64,000 nucleotides of DNA from Mytilus galloprovincialis (Eukaryota > Mollusca > Bivalvia > Mytilida > Mytilidae): assembly GCF_965363235.1 (NCBI RefSeq), contig NC_134846.1:72700724-72764723 (forward strand), given 5' to 3'. The notes beneath the pieces were generated by a model. That model was not told where the DNA came from and searched no databases. It saw only the letters and a program-made list of their open reading frames with translations. Position 1 is the first letter of the stretch, and each line of letters opens with the position of its first letter. A program made the translations under genes and the position numbers. This document shows, piece by piece, positions 45,136 to 58,104 of this stretch.

Positions 45136-48100
45136 CTGGAAGAAAAAAAAACAATATTAAATTTGTAATATGCAACCTTTGTTTAAATACATTTTTTAAT
45201 TAAAGCATTACGCCATGGGATTTGTGAGTATTTACATACAAATGAAGCACTAATATAAACAATATCACTCATCAGGGCTGTTCCAAAAATTAATGTATGG
45301 GGGGGGGGGGGAAGGAAGGCACTTTTTATTTGACCCCACCATGCAAACATTTTAAATTGGATATTTCATTTCATTTAAATGTTCAAGCAATCTTTCTTAT
45401 ATAACCACAATCCGTCAAATTTAAATAAAAGTGCCTCCCCCTCCCCCTCCCCCCAATACAATTAATTCTGTAAAAACCCTTGGTCCAGAAATAAAGTGTA
45501 TCAGGGAAGGTTACCCTAGCTGTGGACAACTTAGACACAAATGTATTTTTATCACCATTTTTCTTTATAAATACAATTCATCTCAAAAATTACTTTACAA
45601 TTGCATTCACTGCTTTTAAAACCCATAAAAACAAATTGATACAACACTTCTCATCAAAATTACAAAAAACATCTTGTATAATTACCTATGTGTATGAATA
45701 TGATTTTTTTCTAAATAAAACTGATCATGTCATTCTATCAAATTTGCTTTAAACAGTTTCTTTAAATCTACCATCTATTAAAAACCCTAACAAAAATGGG
45801 TAAAAAGTTACTTTCAAGGGCAATAACTCATATTTAAATCAAAATGCCCTCAACTATTCCCAGCATGTCATACAAATAAAAAGCCAACTATACTTTAAGC
45901 TATAAAACAATAAATGGTCAGAGCTGAATTAGATATAATTAATAAATTATATCTAATAAACAGGTAACTTGAGTTGGGTTAAATTCAGGTATGAAAATAG
46001 TCTGTCAACTTACCATTCTTGCCCATATAGGCAAAAATCCTTTATATAAGGCAAAGAAACCTTCCTGTCTGACTGTCTTAAACAAACAATCCAATGTACC
46101 TTTATATAAAGTACCTCTAGAAATAAAAAAGATATGACATATAAAAAATTCAATAAATGCTGTTTGTAAGTACACTAGCTTCAATATGTTTTATTTGTAA
46201 ATTCTATATTTATTTTATATGTGTTAAGATTAATAAGCTTAATACTATGTGTCTCTTTGTAGCGTGGAGTTTTACATAAATTTGATGATAATTTATAGCA
46301 ATTTCCACTTTGAATACATAATTTAATGTTTGATCTATCATAAATGACAGGTGCATAAATCAGTTAGATACAGATGAAGCATTGTGAAATATTAATATTT
46401 CTGGGAAATGGAATGGAATGCAAAACTAAACTTTGGTTGGCCAAAAGTGAAAGGTAAGTTATGTTGTTTAATGTTATTATATGGTAGGTATGAAATACTG
46501 TTTAAAATGGAAATTTAGACTAAAATGTATTTGAATTGTTTGTAGATTTGTCCTGGTAATGATTTCATAGTACCAATATAGTTTCCGTAAAAATCACATA
46601 AGTGGGTAATAATGGCTTTCAAGTGTAAAGGACAATTGACAATTTCAGCAATCTTAACTTATTTGTAGATCATAGATTGATCATAGATTTTGTTCAGGTA
46701 CAATTTCCCTCTATTTATTATAGTTATAAATATAATAGCCCAAATTCCTAAACAAGGAGGAGAAAATTTGGTTTTCGTGACCAATCATTTTTTTAAAAAC
46801 TTTAAAGGGTGCACAAAAACAAAAATGAACTGTATTAAAGACTATATTTACCTTCCATTTTCTGTTGGCTGATTCATGATTCTAGTTTTGACTACATCAG
46901 CTGGCGTTCCAAGGGTAGCTGCAACTAATCCCGAGCAGGCACTGAAATTTATTGTACAAAATAACATTATAATGGTACTTGAAAAAAAAAAGATTTACTG
47001 TAGAGGTAAAACCATTTAAATTGTGCTTATCATGAATTTGTGTGTTGGGTTGATGAAAAAACAGGAAATATTATATGTTGCTCATGCAATTGGTTGTTGT
47101 GACAATTTTTTTCTACAATTCCTTTAACAGTGTAATACGACAACAAATCTTTAAATCCTTGTCAAAAAGTAAAGGATCAAGTGAAAAGTGTTGGGAAAAT
47201 ATTACAGAACCATGTTGATAAATTTTATAAAAGGAAAGTAGAAATACTCCAAAAATATTGGAAACCTTTCTGTTTAACATAACATAACTAAAGTATGAAA
47301 TTAAGGTTATGGCAACACAAATTCTGTGGAATTTTCTGTTGTAAAAGAGAATTATACATCAGCAAAATAAGACAGATCTACTACCTCAGTTTTTAAGATA
47401 TGAACATAAATGTAAATATTAACTTTGACAAAATAACCCAAGCATAAAATATCTTATTCACCGGATATAAAGAACAAAATAAAATACTTTTGTACAAAAA
47501 GCCATCCAATATTGCAATCACATTTGCCACCGAATTAGGAAACTTTGGTGTATCAGAAAGAAGACCTTCATTTTACCTTGATATTGTATGTGTCACCCAG
47601 TTATCTTTTAGAGAGGTATTCCGTAAAAGTCTCTGTTTCACTGTATCATATGTTGCTAGATCTGAATAAGAAGTAGTGAAACCAAATGTGCATTACAATC
47701 TATCTTTATATCCGTCTTAAAATACTTAATTCAAAAAATTACCACTTAGGTTTAGATGGATTGAGTTATTCAACCATATCCAGGTTTAATAAGTTTTACT
47801 CAAGTAAACCAAATTCTGGAAAATATCAAGATTTAATATACATGTATCACCATATGTAAATTGTTAGACATGTGATGCATGTTTCAATGCTGAGCAAAGA
47901 GCAATTTGTATGATTAGATTTAATCCAACATCAAAAACACTATGACAAATCAAGTTTTGTGATGTAGGGAATTGAACTTTTTACTTCGGTTAATGAAATA
48001 ATAAATACTGTTTGTACTGATGGGAGATGTGCTTTTGAAATTCTATGCATTTCATGCATTTTTCTGGGGACAGTTTATTTTGCATATTTTCCAACTAAAT

Positions 48101-51100
48101 GTATCAAATAAACAAATAAATGGACTAAATTCTTAATTCCATATCAACTTCAGTAATGTGATCTTATACTGAAGGGCAACAATTCCTGGCCAACATGATA
48201 CAACACAACAAGCTTACAAAATAAAATATTTAAGGATATAAAACTTGGATCTTTCCTCTTGCAAACACATCTTAAACAATGCCCCACTCCCACCATCATT
48301 TTCCATGTTCAGTAAACCATAAACTTGGGGTCAAAACTTTAATTTGGAATTAAAATTAGAAAGTTCATATCACAGGAAACATGTGTACTAAGTTTCAAAT
48401 TGATGTGACTTCAACTTTATCAAAAACTACCTTGACCAAAAACTTTGACCTGAACTTTGCACCATCATTTTCTATGTATAGTGGACCGTAAAATTGGGGT
48501 CAAAACTTTAATTTGGCATTAATATTAGAAAGATAATGTCATGTGGAACATGTGTACTAAGTTTCAAGTTTTTGGACTTCAACTTCATCAAAAACTACCT
48601 CGACCAAAAACTTTACCCTGAAGTGGGACATACAGATGGATGAACGGTACGACAAATGAACAGACACACAGGCCAGAAAACATAATGCCCATAAAATGGG
48701 CATAAAAAATCTTTAAAATGAACCCAGTTCCTACATACCTCCCATATTTACTAATGCTGCTCTCTGTACATTTGGCACAACACCTCTATAGAGGCCTCTA
48801 ACACCTTCCTCTGTTACTATCTTTCTAAACGCCTGAGCTGTATTCTTTACTCTGAAAATTCAGTAACATTTTATAGAAATATGACATCTCATGTTAAAGT
48901 GAGCACAGAGTAAGACATAAAAGAGCTATTTCTTTACTTTAATATACTAAACCCAAGCTATTATTGATTAAAATTATCAAAACTGTAAATATGACAATAA
49001 AATCCGCTCACCTTGGAGGTTTACCCTCTAACCTTCGTCGACCTTCCATCTGCATCTGCACTTTGACCAGATCTGTAGGACTAGCAATGAACTGACCCAA
49101 AGCACCTGCTGTAAGACCACCTAATGATGATTTCCTATTTAAATATATTTTCAAATGGCAAAACAAACCAGGCAACATTTATCTATATAGCTAGGGAATG
49201 ATGACTTTAAATGACTCATGAACATGATGAAATTAAATTACTTTACCATAATTTTATACAGAATGTCTTTCTTCCTCATTTTCAAATCAAAAACTTCTAG
49301 TGGTACAATACTGTGACCTCATTTATTTTCTTGGGTGCCAATTTTTGTGGATTGAGGAAAACTTGCATTTTTGTAGATAATTGTTTTCAAGGATTTGCCA
49401 AAGTCTTCATTCATACAGCTTTATAGAAATAGGATGATTCGTTGAACAAATCATATCGTTGTTCACCTATTCCCACAAAATCCACGAAAATTAGTATCCA
49501 ACAAATAATAATTTAATTTTGGATGAAACATGTCTTCTGATTGGCTGACGTTGTTTTGTTTATCAGCTCATAGACATAATTTAGTCATGTGACTGTGACG
49601 TCATCAAGATGTTTTTATGTTTTACTCTGGTTTGAAATGGAATTTAGTATAAAAATCATAAGAAATAACTGTAATATTTTATCTGTCGATTCGAAATAAC
49701 ATATAAATGTGCACCACATTTTTTATGTTATTTCTTCATAGACAGAAAAAATATTACAGTCATTTCTTAAATAACGAATCTACAATATAGCAAAGAAAAG
49801 GTTTTTTTAGAATAGACTGTTCACTGTGAAAATATTATGTTTATTTTTATAGATATTTATTGTTAAAGTCAAATACATACCATATAGGAAAGCTGCCATC
49901 TGGATTTTTTTTTAAAACTTTTTCTCTGATGATTTCATAAATAGACATTCGACATCCTGTGTACACTGTAGATGAAAAAAAAACATAAGGTTAAATTATT
50001 TTGCAGATGAACATTTTCAACAATTATCATCTTGTATATAAAGGTGCCAAAATGTAGACTTGTTAAATCACTGGAAATGTTTCTAATATAACTATACCTT
50101 TTCCTGTCTCAATATGAATATTTCATATAATTTATATACCGTTACAGCTAATAATATACATTAAACCATAATATATGTTCATTGGACACCAAACCTATCT
50201 GTAGCATTAGCATAGGTTCAGTCTACCATGAAATCTGGTTCAAATAGCTAATTTGGCATAATTCTCAAAAATGGTCATCACAATGAGCATATGTAAGAAG
50301 TTTAAAGTAGATATGTCAACATAGTTATAATCCATGAGTGATGTGTTTACAAAAACAAGCTCAGATATAAGATATCACCAAAATAGCCTAGATAATAAAA
50401 TTGAGAATGGAAATGGGGAATGTGCCAAAGAGACAACAACCCGACCATAGAGCAGACAACAGCAGAAGGTCACCAGTCACCAACAGGTCTTCAATGCAAC
50501 GAGAAATTCCCGCACCAGGAGGTGTCCTTCAGCTGGCCCCTAAACAAATATATACTAGTGCAGTGATAATGAATGCCATACTAAACTCCAAATTGTACAC
50601 AAGAAACTAAAAGTTAAAATAATAGATAAGTACAGTTGCATGACATTTTCTATTTCATATCTTAAATATTATGTTAAAATTCAGACAACTGAAATCGAAC
50701 ACCTAAATTAGCTCCAGATCTGCAGGCTTTAAAATAATAATAAAAAAATCTGGATAAGTACGATTTTCGTAAACTGAATAAGTCCTATATTAAGTACTTA
50801 CCAATATGTCTGTACAGAGCTGGAGTAAGACCTTGAAATATTTTGGTGGCACCTTCTTCCCTTACTGGAAATATATATATATATACTTGTCTAATAATAA
50901 AATACATTGGAGTATTGACACTATTGTTTGTTTGAAACTATTGAACCGTCAAGAGTTGTCAAATTTTAATGAAAAAAAAAAAAGGTAACACTTCAAAAGT
51001 TTTAAAACTGTTCCAGTGGTTAGTAATCTTAAATTTAAAAGAATAATATATGATAAAGTAAAATGAAAGAGATGTTTAAGAAAAAAATGCAGTTTTAGAT

Positions 51101-54100
51101 ACAAGTCTCAGTCTGGTACAACTTTGAATGGTCTTTTAACACAAGTACATGTACTAGACAACTAATAACTCATGAACTAATAAATAAAGCAAAATTTGAA
51201 TTATGAAACCTAAAAAGCTCAGGCATAAATATATTGCCATGTTCATTTTTTTGTTGCAAAGGAGAGTTATAAAAAAAATGTAATAAATGGAGTAGAGTTA
51301 CCTCCCATTATATACAGAAATCTTAAAATGTATTAAAAGGAATTAATTCAAAGTATAAATATTTATTAAGTATGACAAACAAATGAAAAAATGTAAATTT
51401 CATCCGAGAAATATCTCAGAAGCGTATATAGATGTACTTTGTTATGCTGTGGTTTAATTGGCCATTTGAGTATCTTTAGAAATTAGTATGAATGTTTATT
51501 AAACAAGACAGCCAATATTGTCAAAGTGAACTTTCTAGTACATTTACATGACTATTGAACTGATAGTTTACAGTAAGAATATGCCACCATAGCCTGTGAT
51601 AGGTAGAATGGGTAATATTTACTGATTAAATCTAATTACCTATACCAATCACTGTGCTGACCATTCCCCTTTTCTTCACTGTAATACTGTTTCCTTTCAG
51701 GTTTTTCTCTCCCTGGATCATTAATCGGGTTTTTGTTAGATCCAATGGATATGTTACTGTAGAAAAGAATATCTACCAAAATCAACATGCATAATAAATT
51801 TCTTTTTTATCTGGTTAATTCTGGTACATTATATAAGTAAGTATCCTCTTACTAATCATCCTTATTGCAAGATTATGTCCATCAAAATAAATTGTTTCAG
51901 GACTATAATACATGAACATCAGAAATAAAAATCAAAAAATACTTTATTGCACTCATATACAATGTAGTACAAATTCAATTATTTGCTCATTCACCCTTTA
52001 ATTTGTGATTTATGATTATAGTTGCCAATCTTAGTTTGTCTTTTCTGAAGATTGATCTACGAAATCTACTCCAGCTGCAATGTTTAAATAATATTATATG
52101 GATGAATGAATGAATCTTTATTGCAAAAGCATAGACATGCTATGGCAAAATTAACAACATATATTACATAATATAAAACATGGATAGACAGCAGAGAACA
52201 ATAGTATAATACAATGACATATAAAGTTATGAGACTATATAAGATCGAATATTCCATGCAGCTTTAACATAATTACAAATGTACATAATTTGATAGTAAG
52301 AGACTTACTAGAAGCTTGTAGTAAATTTAATAGCTTGATATTATTAGGCCAATGACAATAGTACTTTGGTAAAAAATTGTGTTAGTACAGATCTATAAGC
52401 TGGACAAACAAGAACAAAATGGTATTCATCTTCAATAACACACATTTTACAACATTCACATAAATGATTTTCTCTAGAATGAATATTATTATAACGGCCA
52501 ACTTCAATATTTAACTTTGATGTTCCACTACGTAACTTTGTCAACAGATTAACAATATTGCTATTAGACAGATATTTTTCAATACAGTTAATTTAAATCT
52601 ACTATAACAGTTTACTACATTCCTGAATAGTTGTTGACCAATTCTTCAAGTATTGATGTTTAATACAAGTTTTAATGTTATTTATACAAATTGTGCTAGC
52701 ATCTTGATTTAGCCATAGATAATTTAAACCAAGATCATATAACATATCACAAATATTTAAGGCTCAGTTTACATAACCATTGATAGCATCGTCATACAAG
52801 AGTTTATACACATCGTATACAACTTTTGGTTTATTTGTAATAATTTGTTACCAATATTTCAATATATTTTGTTTTCTAACAATAAAAAGAGGTAAATGGC
52901 CAAGTTCGCCATATAAAAAACATATTGGTACATTTCGACCCAATTTTAACACAAATCTACAAAAACGATTATGGATAAGTTCGATATCTTTAGCACGATG
53001 GAAACCCCATATTTCTGATGCAATATTATAGTGCATCATGGAATCATTTCTGTTCAACAAGTTAAGAATGCAGAGCTTGCTTTAAACTCTTAATTATCAA
53101 AGGAGTTGCCAAACCATTTAAGACTATAGATAAATTTCCAAATCATGGTAAAAATGTAGCTTATAAAAAAAACAAATTTAAAAAATGCTGTGCATGTAGA
53201 AAGTTTTAGTGCTTTTTTATTGGCTTTAGTTTTTTGATAGCATGTTGCTTACTTTTTGCTTGCTGCATTATTGTGGGTTTCTTTTCTTTGTTTAATTTTG
53301 TTAACTGTGATGCCCTTTTTGTTTTTGCTTTGTCTTTTAAATGTACATATGTATTGCATATTGTTTTAAGTAGTTGATACAAGAGATTTAGAGAGCTTGA
53401 AAGAACACATGTACAAAAAAAGTATGTTTCTAAATTTTGCACATAAGCTTTTTAATAACCTGCACGTATTTTTGACAGACTTTTAATTTTTTATCTCATC
53501 AATTATCATCATGATCAGTAGATAAATCCAAACCCTACTTCAATTGTTTCCATTGGTTGTCAACATGTCAGTCCAATGATCAAGATTTAAAGGGGTTGAG
53601 ATCTCTATTAACTACCCTGCCACATAAAACTTCATGTGCCGGAAATAAGGATTATTGTCAGTGGTTGACCTATGATTGGGTGTATTTTACTGAATTCCCT
53701 ATGCTGAATCTTTCTCATAATGCTGTTTTTTGGTTGTGGTTTTTTTTTCATTCAAGGAAATTAATCATGTTAATGTTGGTAGCTTATCTTTGAAGATGTC
53801 TCTGTTATTTATTGTCTCCCTCTTCATCAGCATCAATTTACATGTAGGTGTTTTTCTAATGACAATTTTACACTACCCATGTCTTAATTGCCATATAAAA
53901 TGACCCTAATGATAAAGGGCACCACGACTTCCCAAGAAATTCCAGAACATCGTAATATCCCCAAAACAAACTGACACATCCCGATTTACAAGATATCTTT
54001 GGGGTGATATACTGCTTAAAATAGTGTACCAGCATACAATTATAAGGTTTAAGGCTTTCATAATTAATAAAAATACACGCAATCTTCAGAGAATCGATTT

Positions 54101-54397
54101 GTATATCATGTATGCAAATTCTTTGTTGAAAACGATATTGTTGAAGACTGTATATTACCCTCTGGAAGCCTTTGATTTTTCGTGTTGTTGGATGGCTGTC
54201 TCATTGACTTATTATAGTTATACCATCATCCTCTATTAAACAGGGTCTATAATTTGTGATGTACGTATAGTGTACTTTTTATTACATCAGAGCCACAGAC
54301 CTGTCTCAGCTACAACTGCAGCAAGAGCTGAGAGTGTGTATTTAAACAAGAACGAATCTGCATACACTAATGCTGACTGACGATCTCCACCTGTCAT
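45064..54397 (-). CDS. UCP4: Mitochondrial uncoupling protein 4, copy B (ten exons, intact)
   Basis: Exons in coding order: 54301-54397, 51640-51756, 50802-50864, 49881-49965, 49012-49134, 48739-48851, 47577-47661, 46852-46941, 46014-46116, 45064-45135. The total is 948 nt, 315 residues plus stop, close to the vertebrate UCP4 length. It is a three-repeat SLC25 carrier of the inner mitochondrial membrane, and UCP4 proteins are credited with proton or anion leak that lowers membrane potential. Signatures are PLDLTKTRL (exon 2), PTDLVKVQM (exon 5) and PADVVKTRI (exon 8); the ends of repeats read [20 protein letters not shown] and [10 protein letters not shown]. No frameshift was seen. It lies head-to-tail with copy A, with identical intron phases, so the pair arose by tandem duplication of the intron-containing gene. 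Confidence 0.95.
46014..46116 (-). CDS. UCP4: UCP4-B exon 9
   Basis: [20 protein letters not shown], then [14 protein letters not shown]. The 103-nt length is the in-frame reference for the shortened copy A exon. Confidence 0.95.
46852..46941 (-). CDS. UCP4: UCP4-B exon 8
   Basis: [20 protein letters not shown], then IMNQPTENG. Splice sites TTTCAG and GTAAAT. Confidence 0.95.
47577..47661 (-). CDS. UCP4: UCP4-B exon 7
   Basis: [20 protein letters not shown], then NWVTHTIS. Splice sites ATTCAG and GTAAAA. Confidence 0.94.
48285..48710. repeat. Family C repeat, two tandem units, in UCP4-B intron 6
   Basis: CACCATCATTTTCCATGTTC and CACCATCATTTTCTATGTAT start units about 171 bp apart. Each has TGTGTACTAAGTTTCAA, and the end hairpin is TGCCCATAAAATGGGCA. 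The repeat ends about 30 bp from exon 6. Confidence 0.7.
48739..48851 (-). CDS. UCP4: UCP4-B exon 6
   Basis: [20 protein letters not shown], then [11 protein letters not shown]. It is separated from exon 5 by only 160 bp. Confidence 0.95.
49012..49134 (-). CDS. UCP4: UCP4-B exon 5
   Basis: [19 protein letters not shown], then [20 protein letters not shown]; about 97% identical in nucleotides to the copy A exon. Confidence 0.95.
49881..49965 (-). CDS. UCP4: UCP4-B exon 4
   Basis: [20 protein letters not shown], then PDGSFPIW. The run of nine A in the coding strand is a spot where sequencing slips are likely, but the frame is intact. Confidence 0.93.
50395..50620 (+). repeat. Dispersed repeat family E in UCP4-B intron 3
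   Basis: GAGACAACAACCCGACCATA, GGTCTTCAATGCAACGAGAA and CCTTCAGCTGGCCCCTAAAC are familiar mussel repeat blocks. The 69-codon frame across it is incidental. Confidence 0.65.
50802..50864 (-). CDS. UCP4: UCP4-B exon 3
   Basis: [20 protein letters not shown]. Acceptor TTCCAG, donor GTAAGT. Confidence 0.93.
51640..51756 (-). CDS. UCP4: UCP4-B exon 2
   Basis: [16 protein letters not shown], then a lysine-rich loop and [11 protein letters not shown]. Acceptor CTACAG, donor GTAATT. Confidence 0.94.
52098..53060 (-). pseudogene. Non-LTR retrotransposon 3' end, decayed
   Basis: On the minus strand 53060-52848 reads [20 protein letters not shown] and [16 protein letters not shown], the region after the RT. 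Then 52544-52344 reads VGRYNNI, a [14 protein letters not shown] zinc-knuckle, and YRS. The element ends at TTTTGCAATAAAGATTCATT and an ATTC repeat tail near 52098-52115. Frameshifts separate the parts. It lies in UCP4-B intron 1, sense to the gene. Confidence 0.7.
54301..54397 (-). CDS. UCP4: UCP4-B exon 1 (start codon)
   Basis: ATG at 54395-54397; reads [20 protein letters not shown] and helix 1. Donor GTCTGT, phase 1. Confidence 0.9.
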
Positions 54398-54428
54398 TGT
54401 TGACAATTACTACCACTGTGGCCACAAA

Positions 54429-54470
54429 CACGTGTAATACAGCTGTTCTCTACGTTCAAAGGTCACTTCC
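54429..54470 (+). promoter_or_regulatory. Candidate UCP4-B promoter motifs: E-boxes, DR1 nuclear-receptor site, ETS site
   Basis: Within 75 bp upstream of the ATG lie CACGTG (54429-54434), CAGCTG (54440-54445), and a DR1 element CGTTCA-A-AGGTCA (54453-54465). The latter abuts CACTTCCTG, which is an ETS GGAAGTG on the minus strand. DR1 sites bind HNF4 and RXR/PPAR-type receptors in animals. Copy A shows no equivalent. Function is inferred from motif match only. Confidence 0.4.
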
Positions 54471-55418
54471 TGTTTACATTTGCAACTGATGTAAATTTTT
54501 CAACCCAATGTCCTGCAACTTCTGTTATCACACTTAATAATATACGACTGACACTAAACAAAGTGTTTGACATTGCTGTTTTGGCAAGGAGTCCTGTACA
54601 ACACGAAAATTATTTTTATAAAACCCTAAATCCTAATACCGAATAGATACGAATAATTACGGTTTTTTTGTGGACTATAAAAAAAAATAGCTTAATCTGT
54701 AGAAATGGCAACTTACCGGCAAAGGAAATATAGAGAATTTGTATTTTGCCGGTTGTTTGAGAAGCATATGAGAATTTTATATAAGATCAGAATTAGGTAG
54801 ATTTACTTTGGACTATTATATAAAAACCCAAACACTCATGTACTTTTATTGAATAAACTGTAATGATATTCAAATTATTGTTATCTTTCACATTATTTTA
54901 TTTTTTATTGCATATGTGCCCTTAAAAGTTAACATTAATTAGCCTCTTCACATGTCACACCTGTCTTGTATATACAGTACTACATTAGACATTATTTTAT
55001 TAAACCAATCATGGGCCCTTGTCGGGCAAGATACAAAAACATCATACAATGATTATATAAACATTAGTGAAATACACAATATTATAAGTAATACACAAAT
55101 AATAAATTGATAATATGAGCAATGTAGGATATAATTAAAGTAAGAGGCATTGAGTGCAATGAGGTCGATTTAATATTAAAAGAATATGATATAAAGTTTA
55201 TTAATACGGAAACAAAAAGTAAAAATAGAACCAGGAATATAGTATCTCATTCTGCAGTAGTTCTCCTCATGACCAGTACACAGCAGTGAGGGACTTTTAC
55301 ATCACAACAATGCAAAGGTCATCAAGGGGAGATCCTTCAGAACTAGCTACAGATACATGAGATTACTCCAATAGTGATTCTCCTCGTGATTAATGCACAG
55401 CAGCAAGGGTTGACATTG

Positions 55419-55997
55419 CTACTGGGCAATATTCCTAATGAACATGCATAATTCTGATAATAAATTCTCATCTTCATTATTCATTAACCATATCAGTTTT
55501 TGGTTAGGGTCAAGTTTTTTAAAATTCTTGCAGCAATTATTTGTCATTGTTATCATGTCTTTCCTTTGGTCCGTTAAACTATCACAGTTGAAAAGAAAAT
55601 GTGTTTCATCTTCGACCTCATTACTACAACATCTCTTACATATTCTATTGTGTCGGGGAGTATTACTATATCTACCTCTCTCTATAAGTAAATGGTGAGC
55701 AGATATGCGAAATCTTGTTAGACTCCGTCTATCTTCAAATTTTTTAACAATATTAAGATATTGTTCACAACCAAAATTTGATTTAAAGGTAACATATGTG
55801 CATAGTTTTCCTTCTGAGTGAGTTTTGAGATTTTTTTCCCAATCTTTCAACATGGCATTTCTTAGTTTTCTGTTGTCAATTGGTTTAGCCGTGTCTGAGG
55901 ATATTTGATAATTATTAATCAGTGAAAGAAGTTTTTCAGATGACATATACCACAATGATATTAATCCCCTGGTTAAAGAATCTCTACAAACAAACAT
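55419..55997 (-). pseudogene. LINE ORF2 C-terminal fragment with zinc knuckle
   Basis: The 192-codon frame contains RRSLTRFRISAHHLLIERGR, then C120-x2-C123-x9-H133-x4-C138, the zinc-knuckle found at the end of many molluscan LINE reverse transcriptases, and a final LMNNEDENLLSELCMFIRN. The RT and endonuclease parts are absent. The frame is unbroken, so this is a fairly young 5'-truncated copy. Confidence 0.72.
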
Positions 55998-56299
55998 AAA
56001 TTTACATTCCGCAGGAATTTATTCTTGTTAATAATATGCAGATAATTTTTTTTTACAGATATGCAAATAAACCCAGAAAATTACTCTAATATCAATATAC
56101 CTTTTAAACAATCAAAATACGTGTTATAATGTAATATTAAAAAGTGTGTTTCAGAGGAATATGACAAAACTACTTTAAATAAACTTTCAAAATTGGATTC
56201 CTCATCTCAACTTTGTTTCTATGGGAAATTAAAAACTTCAGTATCAGTGTTAGTCTGCGGAATATTTAAATTGTAATAATTTTATACATAAGCAGTACG

Positions 56300-56785
56300 T
56301 TACTCTCAAAATTTAGACTTAGTGATCATTCCCTAGGCATTAAATTGGGAAGGTACAGAAACATTCCAAGAGCACAAAGATCGTGTAAAAAATGTGGAGT
56401 CCTAGACGACGAATTCCATTTCTTGTTGGATTGTGACATTAACATATCATTGCGTTCTAATTTTTTGGCTTATCTAAAAGACTATGTACCATCATTTCAA
56501 CATCTTGATGAATTTAAGAAACTAAAACACATTCTAAATCCCATTTCTGAACTTGTTTGTCATATTGGAGTCTTCATTAAGCAGTCTCTAGAACTAAGGG
56601 GTCAGACCCATGTCAGACAAGCTCATGATGGTGTTTTATACATAAATTTATAATTGAACTTTTAAAATATGTTCTAGTATATTGTATTATATTTCGTTGT
56701 TTTGCATTGTATTTAAAATGTATATTTGTTAGTTTGTATTGCTTGACCATTATGGGTACAATTTTGCAATAAAGATTATCTATAT
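56300..56785 (+). pseudogene. LINE 3' end, plus strand
   Basis: FRLSDHSLGIKLGRYRNIPR leads into C-x2-C-x7-H-x4-C (KKCGVLDDEFHFLLDC), then a stop at 56653. A short 3' UTR ends TTTTGCAATAAAGATTATCT. It is a different family member from the adjacent minus-strand copy. Confidence 0.7.
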
Positions 56786-56789
56786 TTAT

Positions 56790-58100
56790 ATAATTACTTT
56801 TGAAGAAAAGTACTACGAAAATGTGCACTGTCAAAATAAAAGCAAGGATTTGTATAGTAAGAATTAAAGTTTTTCTAACATAAGACAGTCACAGTTATAA
56901 ATCAAAGTGGTTGTAAGCACAGAAGGTTAAAGATTGCGTTAAGCATTGTCATTAACTTGATTCCACAATTCTGGACAATGGGAGAGAACTCCAATTTTTA
57001 AAGATGACGTTTAACAATGACATCATTTACATTTTTAGAACAGATAAAGATTCCTGCATTTTGCAAAAGTTATGTAATTTTCTTGACAGGTGTAACATTG
57101 ATTTGTAACTTGAATCTATGAGAATATTACATTGATAATGTTCATGGATAGGATATATATAATAGAAATGATCAATGCACTGCAGTTTGTGTATAAAAAA
57201 GTAACATAGGGTTTTGATTGCATTTCATCCAATCTTTGCCCAAAAAGATCTTAGTTCATAATCTCATTGCATCATAAATTTGACGAAATATTATCGGGGA
57301 ACAGTATATCAATATATTATGTTCCTAATATTATACAATGATACCAAAATCAATCACATTATTATTAATATTGTCTCTAAAAATCAATAACGTTTAAATT
57401 AAATTTGCTTTTTAAATTATATTGCATGTATGTAAACATAGTTTTAAATCGATCTTATCATGGCTTCCGCTTACCTCAAGCCGGCAAAATACCATATTCT
57501 CTATTTTTCCAGTGCATTCATCTCATGAGCAACACATTCAGTGTCATTCACTATAATGCAGGTTTCGGTAAAATAGCCATTTTTATGGTAATATGATATT
57601 TTAATCAGTGCCGGTAAAGCAGCATATTTTCTATTGTAAATAAAATTTTGAAACATCCACTAACAAAAGAATCGACACATGAGCCAAAATTAGGGGTAAG
57701 TTCAATACTTTGACAACAGTAATACAAAAGTCCTGATAACAGATACCAAAAGGCTTATATTTTTGAACAACAGATGCATGCTTCGTCTACACGGAGACAT
57801 ATAATTGTATTGTACTCCCATACCACCTTAAAAAGCCAAAAGCGGGGTAATACTTCATAACGAGATAATGCTTCAAAAGAGGGGGCTGAAGGGTTAACAG
57901 ATATTGCCCCTTGTGTGACACCGTCGTGTTCCTCATTGCAAGTCGCATTCGGTAATGTCAACATCGAGAAAAACATAATGCAAGTGTGGCTACGACAATT
58001 GAAACATGTCCATAATCAATTGTATCATTGAACTTGTACATAGTTTTGTTATGGGGCCAGTTGAAACACTCCTTCGAGTGCGGGATTTGCTCCATATGGC
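56790..58100. other. No gene seen; short retrozyme-like fragment near 57735-57810
   Basis: TACCAAAAGGCTTATATTTT, then CTTCGTCTACACGGAGACAT, is a very decayed retrozyme fragment. A reversed family A piece (GTGACACCGTCGTGTTCCTC) lies at 57885-57960. Otherwise unrecognised. Confidence 0.4.
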
Positions 58101-58104
58101 TGTG

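Noticed and set aside
50401..50610. 69-codon frame with [19 protein letters not shown]
   Set aside because: It is a frame through a common mussel repeat in UCP4-B intron 3.
29608..54397. The two UCP4 copies as allelic haplotigs misassembled in tandem
   Set aside because: Divergence of up to about 28% in coding exon 2 and unrelated introns is far beyond allelic variation, though coverage data would settle it.
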